64,000 bases of DNA. Source: Dicaeum eximium (taxonomy: Eukaryota > Chordata > Aves > Passeriformes > Dicaeidae). The notes beneath the pieces were generated by a model. That model did no database searches and was not told where the DNA came from. It saw nothing but the letters and a program-made list of their open reading frames with translations. Both the position numbers and the translations under genes were made by a program. Each line of letters opens with the position of its first letter. Within the stretch, counting starts at the first letter, position 1. Below, in pieces: positions 49,514 through 60,700 of the stretch. The DNA lies in the NCBI GenBank assembly GCA_013396995.1, contig VWZP01003907.1, positions 78,788 through 142,787 of the forward strand. Reading direction: 5' to 3'.

Positions 49514-49610
49514 GTGACCCCAGACTCGGAGAATGACTTTGGGAACTACAACTGCACGGCTGTGAACCGCATCGGGCAGGAGTCCTCCGAGTTCATCCTG
49601 GTGCAGGCAG
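49514..49610 (+). CDS. NCAM1: NCAM1 exon 10: end of Ig5
   Basis: This 97-nt exon encodes VTPDSENDFGNYNCTAVN followed by RIGQESSEFILVQA. The GNYNCTA motif holds the second core cysteine of Ig5 and also an N-C-T sequon. The acceptor is cccccacag and the donor is gcag|gtgagc. It enters in phase 0 and leaves in phase 1. It is the last Ig exon before the fibronectin domains. Confidence 0.97.
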
Positions 49611-50237
49611 GTGAGCAGGAGGGCAGGCACTGAGCCAGCAGGTGACAGAGTGGCCCTGCTTTGCCAGTTTGTGTTCCTGGGGTAGCAGGAGAGCAACTCC
49701 TGCCTTCAGAGAGGCTCTTCATAGATTCCCTGCTGCCTTGGAGCTGCTCAGCATCTCCGTTCCCCTGTTTCTCCAGGGGCTTGTTCTGTTCTCTGCTCCC
49801 AGAGTGCTTTGTCAGAGGTGTGGTTTTTGATTTGTGCACCCCAGTCAGCCAAAGCCCCCTCACAGCAGCTGTGGGGCAGGATCTGAGCCTCGGGAGGGGC
49901 TGCAGGGCTGCCACAGAGGCAGGTTTGGGAGTGGTGGAGCTCTGCAGTGCCCTGCGGGAGGGACAGTGGGGACACAGCGGCATCCAGGACGCTTCTGCTG
50001 CACTGCCCTGCTTGTTTGCTTTTGGAGAGGGACTGGCAGTCTCCAGCCTCTTAGAGAGGAGACAAAATTAAGATCTGTGCACTAATTAACATCTTCAAAA
50101 GCTGCCTAAACACTGTGTGAGCCTCAGCCCTACCCCTGTCCTGTGCTGTCCGAGCCAGGGGCTGTTGGATGCTGCCCCTGCCCCTGGAGCTCCTTTCCCG
50201 GGGCTGTGTCTCACCGGCTGCTGTCCCTTGTCCCCAG
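49611..50237 (+). other. NCAM1: Intron 10-11, no other feature seen
   Basis: Unique intronic sequence. Confidence 0.8.
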
Positions 50238-50408
50238 ACACGCCCTCCTCGCCCTCCATCGGCAGGGTAGAGCCCTATTCCAGCAGTGCCCAGGTGGAGT
50301 TCGACGAGCCCGAGGCCACGGGCGGGGTGCCCATCCTCAAGTACAAGGCGGAGTGGAGGGCCCTGGGCGAGGGGGACTGGCACTCCAGGCTCTACGATGC
50401 CAAGGAAG
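50238..50408 (+). CDS. NCAM1: NCAM1 exon 11: first half of FN3-1
   Basis: This 171-nt exon encodes DTPSSPSIGRVEPYSSSA followed by QVEFDEPEATGGVPILKY and KAEWRALGEGDWHSRLYDAKE. The pattern GGVPILKYKAEW is the B-C strand region of a fibronectin type III domain. The first FN3 domain, next to Ig5, is needed for recognition by polysialyltransferases (family knowledge). The acceptor is cttgtccccag and the donor is gaag|gtagga, phase 1 on both sides. Confidence 0.96.
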
Positions 50409-51017
50409 GTAGGAGCAACAAAAAAAAAACTGGTTTCTTCCCTCCCCCAGCACTAAAAAAAAAAATTATTTTCCTGTAGGGAAAAGCCAGGGAGGGTGGA
50501 GGGTTCAGGCTGGAGGCCCCAGAGACGTTTTTAAATATTTGCTGTGAGTGACACCTGGAATTTTTAACTGGAAATGAGGGTTGGGTTTTGCTGAGAGCTC
50601 AGTCTGTGCTTGGAATAATAGTTTCCACTTGCTGTTTCCCACAGGAGGCTTTTGAGCTCTCATCTGTCACCCCTTGGTCCCCTTTGGAAAATAAACTCTG
50701 TTATTCCAGCAGCAAAGCCACCTTGTTGAAGTGATCTATAGCAGTGCTCACTGCACAAAATCCATCTCGGAGTCAAATAAAGCAAAAGAATTTTGATTTG
50801 GGGAGGGCTGTGAAAAGGAGAGTTCTACTCCAGAGCTGAATCTTTCACCACCAATCCCATGTGGAGCTGAAATTCTTATTTCAGTTCCCCACTGGAGTGG
50901 TGTGATCCCAGCTAGAGTCAGGTTAATCCATCCCTTTTCTCCCTTCGTGGGGAAAACAAAGTTTGTTCATTTCTTTCTTTGAGTCCTGAGCTTTTCTTTG
51001 CCTTTTTTTCTGCCCAG
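50409..51017 (+). other. NCAM1: Intron 11-12, no other feature seen
   Basis: Two A-runs soon after the donor (50422-50430 and 50455-50464). Otherwise plain. Confidence 0.8.
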
Positions 51018-51149
51018 CCAACGTGGAGGGGACAGTGACCATCACGGGGCTGAGGCCTGAGACCAGCTATGCAGTGAGGCTGTCTGCAGTCAATGGCAAG
51101 GGCGTGGGGGAGCTGAGCCTGCCCGCCGAGTTCAGGACACAGCCAGTCC
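51018..51149 (+). CDS. NCAM1: NCAM1 exon 12: second half of FN3-1
   Basis: This 132-nt exon encodes ANVEGTVTITGLRPETSY followed by AVRLSAVNGKGVGELSLP and AEFRTQPV. The run LRPETSYAVRLSAVNGKG is the typical E-F strand signature of FN3 domains. The acceptor is tttctgcccag and the donor is gtcc|gtaagt. It leaves in phase 1, with a single C that is completed by exon 13 (giving Arg) or by the first of the muscle-specific exons. Confidence 0.96.
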
Positions 51150-52069
51150 GTAAGTACAGCCCAGCTGCCTGTGCTGCTGCTCCTGCAGCCTGCCATGCAT
51201 GGATCTCACCTCTTCTCTCTCACAGACCTGCTGCACCCTCTGTCTGCTCTGTGCTTTGGGTTGGAGTGGATTTTGTTGGTAGTTACAAATCTCCTCTGAA
51301 GGGAGGAGTTGTTTCATTTGCACTGGTTGGTGGTTCTGGTTTAACCTTGGTGTTGCCAAAGAGAAGGGGCTGTGTAAATGAGAGTTTTAATGAGAAAAAG
51401 CAGCTGAGAAGGGCTTTGGTCACAGAGAATGTGATGTCACTGTCACAAGGCTGGTTTGTTTTCCAAATGGAGGTGTTCAGCACAGGGCTGGCCTTGTGTT
51501 GTGGCAGGTGAAGGGAGGGAGGGTTGATCTTTCCTGCACATCCTGCATTGAGGTGCCCATGCAGCTCTCAAGGGGATTCCATAGATTCCTCAGGCTCTTC
51601 TCTGCTCTGCCTGGGCCATTTCCCTGTTCTGCTGTAGCACAGCCCTGTCCTCCCATTCCAGGAAAGAACTGAGTCCCAGGGAACTCCTCAAGGTGGGAAG
51701 GAGAGCCAGAGGAAAGCGCTGAAAAGCGGAGTGGGCAGGGAGGAGTGACCAAAGCAGGCAGGGAGAGCTGCTCCTCCCGAGCTCCTTCCCTTCCCTTCCC
51801 CTGCACTCAGCCCTGGACTCCTGGCCCAGCCCTCTGCTGGAATTCTCTCTGCAGACCCCTCTGCTGGACCTGAGCATGTCTGGAGTCCCCTGAGCCTCGA
51901 CTTTGCCCCCTCGTGCCCAGCCCTGCTGAGGGCACGCTGGGACAGTGATTTTCCAGCTCCATATTCTCTGTCTCCTCACATCTTCTACATTTATTTTTTT
52001 TGTGTGTGTGTCTATCTCTGTCTTTTTATTTCGTTTTTGGTCTGTGTCCCATCCATGGATAAACTGCAG
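51150..52069 (+). other. NCAM1: Intron 12-12A
   Basis: The last 110 bp form a long pyrimidine-rich, AG-free zone that ends at the 12A acceptor. A (TG)n stretch of about ten nt lies inside it near 52001. Nothing else was recognised. Confidence 0.8.
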
Positions 52070-52084
52070 GCATCCCTCACCCAC
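52070..52084 (+). CDS. NCAM1: NCAM1 muscle-specific exon 12A (MSD1a), 15 nt
   Basis: This 15-nt exon, gcatccctcacccac, sits between a strong acceptor (aaactgcag after a long pyrimidine-rich tract) and a consensus donor (gtaagt). Joined to the C left by exon 12 it adds RIPHP and leaves phase 1. No AG dinucleotide occurs in the 111 nt before the acceptor AG (51957-52067), as expected of a genuine 3' splice site. Position and length equal those of the first exon of the muscle-specific domain described for chicken and human NCAM (from memory). The insert is used mainly in skeletal and heart muscle. Confidence 0.88.
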
Positions 52085-54404
52085 GTAAGTGCTCTCTGCA
52101 TTTCTTTCACTCTCCTTTTTTTGTGTTTTTAGAGTGTTCCTCTAACACCCAGAACTTCCAGCTTTTAATTTAGTGCCTTTTTCCTCTCAGGGCCTTTAGG
52201 ATTGGTGTAACTGGTAGTGTCCATTTCCTAACAACACTGACTCTGGAGTAGCCACTCTGCTCTTTTTTAGAACAGAATTTGGGTTAACTCTTTGTCTGTG
52301 CTCTACAGCATGCAGCTGAAATATTTAATGTAGTGATTATCTAATAATAATAATGATAATAAAAATGATAATAGTTAGCTTGTTGACTCAGAGTGGAGTA
52401 GTGGAAGGCTTCGTATTTATGAATCCAATAAAAATTGTTCAATTTTAATGATTCTGAGATAATTCAGGGAAATCAATTCAGCTAAATTGCAGATCTGGTT
52501 TAGACCAGAGACAGCCAAAAACTTCAAAATTTTGAATATCTCCACAATTTTGAAAGCACAAAACTGAAGAAAAAAATTCAGTTTTTTTTCCTCTTCTCAC
52601 AAATGATTTTTACCACTGGACAGTCTTCCAGCACTTGTGTAGATTGTGTGATTAAATTAATAAACCTCATACTAAATTTTTTTAAAAATGGCATGTTCCC
52701 CACTTCCCCATGCAAAATGAGTCAGGAATGTGATGGATTTGTGTAATTGTGAGTGAAATATTGAGGTGGCTCCACAGCTTTGTGCCTTTCCAATCAAACC
52801 TGATCAATGGAGCTAAAAAAACCTCTTTATCCAGTGAGCATTATTCCATTTATTGATTCATCCTTGTGGGGAGCTGCTGTTATCCCCAAGATTACACGGA
52901 CAAGCTTGAAGGAGCTGCTGTCACATCCTTTGAGATTCCTGAAGTGAAAAACGGGAGAGGATTTTTAAAAATATTTTTTTCCCATCTCTGCTGGAATTCC
53001 GGTCACCTCTTTGTTGGCAGAGTCACAAGCAGGAAGAATTTTTGTCCCTTCAAGTGGGATTTGAAGGTCACAGAGATGGTTCAGGAATTTTACAGCTCAG
53101 ATTAACCAAAGCCACTTCTTTTCCTTGCCCTATTATTTAAAGTTTCTGTCTGAACGTAAAACCTGACACAATTTTTAATTCCTGCTGGGATAAGTCTGAA
53201 GTCATTTTGATTTATTTAATTTCCCTCAATAAGAAAAAGAAGTTTCTGTCTATCTTAGAGGGCCTCTCCGTGAGGTAATTAGTGATAATTATGGATTATA
53301 GCGGCACAGATGAGAATTCTGGAGGTTGAGAGAGTGTCTGAATTGACCTGGCTTTGTATTTTCATTTTAACCATTTGCTGCTTTCCTTCATTGCCTTTTC
53401 CTTACAAATCTGAAGCCAAACAAAGGCCTGGGGAATGGGGTGGGGGGGTTTGAACCCAAAAATGTTCAACCCCGAGAGCGTGCGTGGGGCTGGTACCAAA
53501 ACATTTTTGTGTGCAAACCCCAGAGCCAACAAACCAGCCCCAAAATCATCCCAAATCTCCTCACTCCTGCTTTTGGCAGCATTTCCCAGGCACATCCTGC
53601 CTTTGCTCACCTGGTTTTTCTTTGCTGCTGCCCCCAGCTCTGGTTTACAGACAGGGAGTGTGGCAGGAGGGCTCTGCTCTGCACGCTCTCCTCACCCACT
53701 GGGCTGCATTCCCAACATCCCTGCGTGGTTTTTTCACCCCCAAATCTCTCTCCCTGGAGCTGCTCTGCAGCTTCCCAAGGTCTGATTTACCCTTCTCATG
53801 TCCCTGCCCGTTGGAGGCACAGCAGTGGGAATTCTATTGGTTTGAAAGGTTTTGTGGGGACTAACAGAGAAATCCCTCCCAGCCTGTGTCCCTCCTGCCA
53901 GGACTTTAGGAGCAAAGACATTCCTTGTCCTTCTGCCCTGCAAGTCCTGGTGTTGGTGCTGGCACAGTCTGTGCTCTGGGAAGTGCAGGATTCTCTCCAA
54001 ACTCATCTCTTTCCCGAGGTGTTCACATTTTTAGGGTTCTTAGCCCTGTTTTCCTCCTCTCTCTGTGGTCCTGGGTGTCGTGCAGGGAAGTGGGAACAAG
54101 CAGAGGCTCAGTTCTCCTCAGGAATTGCCCCTGGAGGCCTCTCAAATATCAACTTGGGGGCCAAAAGGAGGCAAAAATGGGGATTTGGAGCTTCAGAATG
54201 AAGAAAGCCTCAGGGCAGGCTGCGTTCCCTGTCCCCTGGAGGGCCTGGGGCTGCCAGGACCCCTCCCTGCAGGCAGCCCTTGGCCAGCAGCAGCAGGGCA
54301 GGGCTTCTGCAGCCTCACCCCTCTCCTCAGTGACTGCTCTGTGTCCCTGCTGCCACCCCTGGGTCCATGCAGTGACTGTCCTGTCCATCCTTCTGTTTCC
54401 ATAG
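52085..54404 (+). other. NCAM1: Intron 12A-12B
   Basis: AT-rich unique sequence to about 53400, then more GC-rich. I looked for a further small in-frame exon here and found none that fits. Confidence 0.7.
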
Positions 54405-54446
54405 CAACCACGGCCCCCGCTGCATCCCCGAGCCCCACGGCACCGA
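54405..54446 (+). CDS. NCAM1: NCAM1 muscle-specific exon 12B (MSD1b), 42 nt
   Basis: This 42-nt exon lies between acceptor ttctgtttccatag and consensus donor gtgagt. In phase 1 it encodes (x)TTAPAASPSPTAP, a proline-, alanine-, serine- and threonine-rich peptide suited to O-glycosylation, as known for the NCAM muscle-specific domain. It lies between 12A and 12C, so it takes the place of the 48-nt 12B of chicken. It is 6 nt shorter than that value, which I give from memory. The alternative is that it matches the 42-nt third exon of human, but the next exon downstream fits that role better. A 21-bp repeat array starts shortly after its donor. Confidence 0.78.
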
Positions 54447-55410
54447 GTGAGTACCAGGGCTGCTGGCCCAGGGCTGCTGGCCCTGCTCTGGGTGCTGCTG
54501 GCCCTGCTCTGGGTGCTGCTGGCCCAGCTCTGGATGCTGCTGGCCCTGCCCTGGATGCTGCTGGCCCTGCCCTGGATGCTGCTGGCCCAGCTCTGGGTGC
54601 CTCTCCAGCCCAGATCTGGCAGCCCCAGGGCTCTGGGGCATCCTTGGTGTGCTGTGTGAGCATGCTCAGGTCCCAGCAAGGTGCCACCCTTCCCCTCATT
54701 CTGCCAAGCATGGCCTGAAAAATGGAACAGAAAGGTTTAGAAAAAGCACAGAGAGGGAGAGAAAGAGGAATAGCCCCCCACAAATCGTCCTTTCTAAAAG
54801 GAATGTTTTCCTTTCAGGTTCCCCATTTTTGTGTTAGAGCTGCCTTTGCAAAAGGGATGGGCATTAAATAATTTTCTTGCTGCCCTGCCTTGCTCTGTTT
54901 ACTTTGAATATAGGGAGATAGAGTTGATATTAAAATCAGGGATATTGGATCCTGAAAGAAGATGGAAATGAGGAGGTAGAATCCTGCAGGAGAGATCCCA
55001 GGGCCCTGCTTGCCTTAAAAGAGGCCTCAGGCTTCAAAAAAATTCCATATCTGAGATGGGAACTGGATTCGGAGTCCTTTGTTGGGTGGTCAGGGGAGAA
55101 GAGAAGCACTCAGTGAGGATCTAGATGTACCTGGTGCATGTGTGTGTTTGTAACAACTAACAGTCTCTGCACAGCCAAACGCTCCTCCTGCGATTTGCAG
55201 TAATAAAAAGTGTTTGTGGGAGTGTGAGGTAACAGAGCCATTTACCTGAGCTGGCTTAGGAATGGTTTTCTGAATGGAAAACACTAAAAGCATGAAGTGT
55301 GGGATGATCCTGGGGGTTGGATGAAGGGGGAGGAGAGTGTGGCCAGTCAAATGAATTTATAATTAATTGTATGAATGCATTTACGACTGGCACGTTTCAT
55401 GGTCTTACAG
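54447..55410 (+). repeat. Intron 12B-12C with 21-bp array (54463-54602)
   Basis: Seven or so 21-bp units, ggccctgctctgggtgctgct and variants, begin 16 nt after the 12B donor. Reading on from 12B in frame gives GPALGAA and GPALDAA heptads before a stop at about 54716-54718. The last 65 bp before 12C are AT-rich and AG-free. Confidence 0.85.
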
Positions 55411-55437
55411 GTGACTTTAGACCTCCTTTACCTGCCA
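55411..55437 (+). CDS. NCAM1: Probable NCAM1 muscle-specific exon 12C, 27 nt
   Basis: This candidate follows the acceptor catggtcttacag and is preceded by about 63 nt without AG. In phase 1 it reads (S)DFRPPLPA, with a PLPA core that I also recall in the third MSD exon of human. Its length, 27 nt, equals the 12C length reported for chicken (from memory). The donor, gcca|gtggcc, is weak, which is the main doubt. It lies in the right place between 12B and the AAG exon, keeps the frame and ends in phase 1. Confidence 0.6.
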
Positions 55438-57735
55438 GTGGCCACAAGCAGCGTGTTCCTTGTGCAGGAATTTTTATTCCCAAAGTGCCAAACCCCAATC
55501 CCTGGTGCACTCAGGTGCTGAAGGGAGCTTTTCATTCCTGTCAGCCTTGGAGGATGGGCTGGGGAGGGCGAAGGGCAGGCTCTGCTCATCACCCTTTATT
55601 CCTCAGCAGGCAGAGCCTCCCTTCTGCTGTTCCTGTGTGGGCTGCAGACAGCTTCCCTTGGAAGGAAAATGTTGGGTTCACGTTTTACAGAACAGTTTGT
55701 TCTTAAAAAAAAAAAAACCTTTACCCAGAAAAGCTCCCAAGAGCTAATTAATGATAAACATTTCCCACAGTTTTGTTGGTGTGGGGGTTGTGGAGGAGGA
55801 GGAGGAGGAGGGTGAAAGTTTCCCTTTTCACCTGCACTGGAGTTGAGGCTGTGAGCAGGAGCAGAGCTGTTGTTTGTGTGTACACTCCATTTATGCAAAT
55901 AGTGCCCACATTTGTATGCTGGGCTGTGCTGCAGCCTGTGAAAATGAGAAATCCAAGAGCAGAGAAAGGGCAGAGGCACGGGGCAGATGCTCCTGCAGCT
56001 CTGCATCATCTCATTACTGCTGCTGCTGTGAGTGATCTGTGCTCTCCCCAGCCTCACCTCGGGGGCTCAGAGAATGAAACCAGCAGCAATTAGGGAATGA
56101 GAGCTGCTCTGGGGCACCAGAGGCAGGGACAGAATCTAATGAGGCTGTAGGGTTCTCTGCGCTGCCTGTTTGGGGTTTGGGCTCCGTGGGGTCGGCGGCA
56201 CGTGGGAGGTGTCTGTGGGCATGGAGGAGGTTTAGGAATGGCTCTCCTTGGATTTAACCCTCTGAGGTTGTTCCAGGAAATAGTTCTGTGCCAGTTCTGA
56301 CGTTTTTCTTGCAGCTCTCTCCACTCTGGGACCTGTTTTGCCTTGTAATGGTTGAGCTCCCTTGAAAAAGGGGAATTTTTTCCAGGTTGGATGGGGCTTG
56401 GAGCAACTTGGTCTAGTGGAAAGTGCCCCTGCCTAGGACTGGATAATCTTTAAAGTTCCTTCCAACCCAAAGCATTTCATTCTTTTTATGCTGCTAACTC
56501 TGCCCTTGATCTTTACCTAAAGCTCCTCTCATGAGGACAGGCAGCCTCTCTTGCCTGGTTTAAATCTCAGGTTATATTGAGCTTACTGCAGTTTGGGAGG
56601 TGTTTCTTCCTGACCAGAAGACACGGATTTTCCTTCCACGCAATCTCTCTTAAACCTCCCTCCTTGGCAGTGCCCAGAGTTCTGTGAGCCTGTGTTTAAA
56701 GAGAATGGATTGAGAGCTTGGCTGTAACAAATGGATTTTACATTTTGTGCCATCAGTTTTTTTTCCCCGGTAATGGTCTGTCCTTAATCTTGTCAGAGAC
56801 AAGCACCCAAAAGATTAAGGGTTTAATTCGCTATACATCAAATTAACAGGGAACTACCAGAGCACTGTGGAGTAGCCTCATTAGGATGAGACAGAGGCAC
56901 GAGTGTGAGAAATGCAAGTTATGGAGTGATTTGGGAAGGGAATTTGGACTCAGCTCTCTGCTCCGGGCTGGCAGCTGATCTTTCCTCATTCCCTGCCACT
57001 CTCCCAGCAGGTGCTGCCTTCCCTGGGCTCTGTTGGTGATGGATCCCCTGTCCTGGCACAGCCCAGCCCTCGGTGTCACAGCTCCCACCCTGCCCTGAGC
57101 CCGGTGCAGCCGCAGCTCCTGGGGGCAGAGGTGTCCTTGGGAGCTCAGCTCAGCAGGTTTTTCTCTCCTGCAGTTGTTGTTGTTGTTGTTGTTGTTGTTC
57201 AGGGGCTCGTTGGTGCTGCACAGGGAGGACACACCAGTGTGGGGTGCCAAGGTTTGTCCTCGGTTTGGGCTGGGTTTGACCCTTTTGCCTTCGCTGCCTC
57301 AGAATAACAATATTCCCTTTTTCTTCCCAGCAGTTTTGTGGATTCCTCCAGCAGTCCTGGCACACACTACAGTGATTTTTGTCCCTTTTGTTCTTTGTAT
57401 GACTAAGCAGTGACGCAGCTGTGCCTAACACAAGGCCATAACTCAGTGCTTGCTGTGATTTAATATTCTTATTTTCCAGGCGGTTTTACTGTCCCCCCCC
57501 CAGTGCTTCTGATATATGCTGGCTAATTTAATTTTGCTCCTATTTTTATTTACTCTGTAATTCTGTTGTTGATTTTTTTCCCTTGCCCATTGTTTACATC
57601 AGTTTTTTAATTTTTTTGTATTTTCCATGTGACCTCCTCCACTTTCCTTTCAACCAAACTCATGTGCGTGCGTATCATGTGAATTTGTCATGTGGCTTGC
57701 ATGGTGCTGATGATGTCGTCCTCGCTGGTGAACAG
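55438..57735 (+). other. NCAM1: Intron 12C-12D
   Basis: Contains the CR1 fragment at 56.4 kb, a (GTT)n microsatellite at 57174-57200 and, at its 3' end, a 131-nt AG-free zone before the AAG exon. Confidence 0.7.
56375..56485 (+). mobile_element. CR1-like 3' fragment in intron 12
   Basis: The phrases ggttggatggggcttggagc, aacttggtctagtggaaag, gcccctgcctagg and aatctttaaagttccttcca acccaaa are typical of a CR1 3' end in sense orientation. The final part leads into catttcattc, the place of the usual CR1 octamer tail. It lies between exons 12C and 12D. Confidence 0.75.
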
Positions 57736-57738
57736 AAG
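57736..57738 (+). CDS. NCAM1: NCAM1 AAG micro-exon (12D), 3 nt
   Basis: The trinucleotide AAG stands between gctggtgaacag and gtaaaa. NCAM transcripts are known to carry an optional AAG at the exon 12/13 junction, encoded by a separate 3-nt exon. Here it would change the junction VREPS to VQGEPS, and both forms are known in NCAM proteins. The 131 nt before it (57603-57733) contain no AG at all, followed directly by this acceptor. A branch-like tgctgat lies about 26 nt upstream and a TGCATG (RBFOX-type) motif 33 nt upstream. No other cagaaggt in the 12C-13 intron has such a context. Confidence 0.8.
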
Positions 57739-60700
57739 GTAAAATACTTTGTTCTGATTGGTTGCATAGATTTTTGGGGTGAGGATTCCCTTCTGGGATC
57801 TCCAAATTCCAAAAAAAAAAAAACCAAAAACAAATCCACAAATCCCACCGAGCCTTTTTGGAGGAGTTGCTCATCACTGTCTGCATGGGAAGAACTCGAC
57901 TTCAGTTCTCTGCGTTGAGCTGGGAGAAACTTGGAGGGAAAACAGGAAAAAAAAAAAGCCAAAAAAATCACCTGGCTCTGTCATTTGCTTCTTCATTCTC
58001 AGAGTCCAGCAAGGAACTGTCCTAGGAAGGTGCTAAAAAACCTCTGGAATGAACACCAAAGGCCAAAATCCTTTTACCTCTCTGTGGTGCCAACCACAGA
58101 CTGGAATTTGATGGGAAGTTAGGGCTCAGATTGTGGGAGCACACTCTCTCCTGTTGCTTCAGCAGCATTTTGACCCTATAAAATACACATTTATATAGAG
58201 AGACGTGCACACATCCACACTGTACATGTTTAGTAGCCTTCCAGAATAATCCTGAATTCTCTGAAATCTGATTATTTGGAGTACGTCGCAATTTGATTTA
58301 AGAAACAATTTTCTTTTTATTGTGAGTAAAACTTCAGCATCGCTAGAACGAGAGCTGTGTTATGAAATACTCTCTCTATAAAATGCTGTTATAAAACCCT
58401 CTCTCTGTATAAAATTCTACACATAAATCCTGTGAAACAGCACACAGAGAGTTCGTGGTGGGAGCCAGACCTCACACAATTCTCATCAGAGGTGCTGCTG
58501 CACTTCTCCTGCCAGAGCCCTCCTTCCTCCCACGGAGCCTGGCAAGGCTCTGAGCTGAGCTCAGCTCCCAGGAGCTGCTGATCCTCAGCAAATCAAGAAG
58601 CAAATGATTGACCCCGGCCCTTTGTGGAGATGGAATCAGCCCCCAGCAAAGTGTGGGGTGGTGAAGGACAATTCCTGCAGCACTGTGATTTTTACAGCTT
58701 CACTCTGCACAATCTCAGGGGGGAGGGAGGGGAGCTCCTGCTTTTCTGCTGCCCCAGCCAAACCAGGGATTGTAAGGACCAGGGAGGAATTGGCTTTCTA
58801 CAATGCAGGAGTTCTGGAATCACCTTTTTGTCTGGGAGCACCCCCAGGAAAGGATTTAGGCTGGGGTTTGCCATGAAAACAAAACTAACACCAGTAACCT
58901 TCCCACATGACTGCATGCACAGAAGAGCCCTGGCCCTGCTCTCTTCCCTCTCTGCTGGAATTCCAGCAGGATGGGAGACCTGCCTGTCTCGTTTCTGCAC
59001 CTTCTGGTTTTGTTCCTTATTTCTGCTGCTGCTGTTTGCTCCCCTTGTGTGCACCCCGACCCCCAGCCTGTTCTTTCTCTGTGGTTTCTGCCCCTCCCTG
59101 GTGTCTGTTCCCAGTCCTGTTTATGTGGTGCTCAAAGATTGCAGAAATCAGCCCTTTCCTCCTTCCTCTGCTGCAGAATTTTCCAGTTTTGCTCTCTGTG
59201 CACAGGGAGGATGAAGGACCTTTCCGTGCTGCCAGCTGGGCAAGGATTTAACCTCAGTGATTTTTCATTTTCTCTTTTCTCCTCACCTCAAGTTGCACCC
59301 ACTCCTGGTGCCTGTGGCACCCTCTAAAAAACACAATAAAAATGAGAATTTTTGAAGTCCAGCAGACCAGTGTTAGGGCAAGGAAGCTCTGAATAGAAAC
59401 CAAAGGATTGAGGGGATACCAGGAAACATTTCCTGCTTCCCTGCAGCAGCAGATGATTGGTGTGCTGATGGCTTAGCAGGGAGTGGGTGAAAAATAAACT
59501 GGAAATGTAATGGCTCAGAGTGCTGCCCTTGGCTCCCCTGCCACCAGCAGCTTTGGGAAGCCATTCAGGCTGGAGAAAAGTCCTCATTTCCTTGATCAGA
59601 CTCGCCCTGGGTTCTTTTGGAGCCCAGGGCAGGGATGGCTGAGCTCCCCCTGGCAGGGCATGTCCTGGATTCCCAGCACAGCAGAGGCTGTGCCTTCTGC
59701 AAGCTCTGGGTGCTGGGAGGGAAGGAACAGCTCCTCTCCCAGATAAAGAACCTCTGGGGGCCTTTTCTCCTTTGCTGAGTGTCCTGGGGGGAAGTTTGAG
59801 CATCAGCCTCAATCCCTTGCATCGTCTCTGGGAGCACGAGGTCCTGCATCCTTCCTGCACAGAGAGGATTTAAATCAGATATTTGATGGTCAAACAGAGG
59901 AAATCTGGGCTCTGGGGAGCTGCTGGCTCTAGCCCAGCCAAGCAGCAGCAGCAGGTGGGGTCCTGAAAGGGTTCCCTGGTGTAAAGTTGGCCCTGAGGAC
60001 GGTGGGACAGGCTGGTTTGTGCCCTGTGTGAGCATGGAGCACCCCTGTGCTGCTGTTGTGCTTTGCAGCCCTGATGCATGTCTGAGCATGAGTCCTTCTC
60101 TGAGCTCCTGCTGACCACCTTCTCTCTCCAGCTACTCACATTTTCACTCATTATAGGGTTGCTGATTCTGCTGGACTAAACTTTTCCCACTAAACTTCTT
60201 CCTCCTCTGTTTGACACACTAACCCAGTTTTCATTTTACAGCCCTGTGTCTGGATTGCATCCACCTGCTTGAGATAAATGAAATAAATACGTGTTTCTGG
60301 AGAGAAAACTATGCCTTACCAGGGCTTGCACTGCTCCACCTGTTGGCTTTCAGCACTTAGGAGAGTTCTTTTCTTTGAAGAGAAATGTTTCTCAAAGCAG
60401 AAATGAATTTAAACTATTGGGGGAGGAAGGAGTGAATCAGGAGCTAGAAATTAGATAATTCAAATTGAAGAAAAGAAAAGTTTCAGCAGAACAGGTAATT
60501 AATCATGGGAATGGCTGTGTGTAAAGTACAGCAGCATCTCTGACATTTAAAATCAAGAATAAGCATCTTTTCAAAGGATGTTCCTATTAGTCTTGGTGCT
60601 CAATCACTGGGGAAAAAAACCCAGCCTGCGTTAGATGAAAGGTCAGGTTCTGTTCGTGCAGTGTTCCCTCAGCTCCTGAGGATCCCTGTCCTCATTGCTG

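Noticed and set aside
53250..53275. A 16-nt candidate micro-exon between tatcttag and gtaatt in intron 12A-12B
   Set aside because: Length is not a multiple of three, and no NCAM exon of this kind is known.
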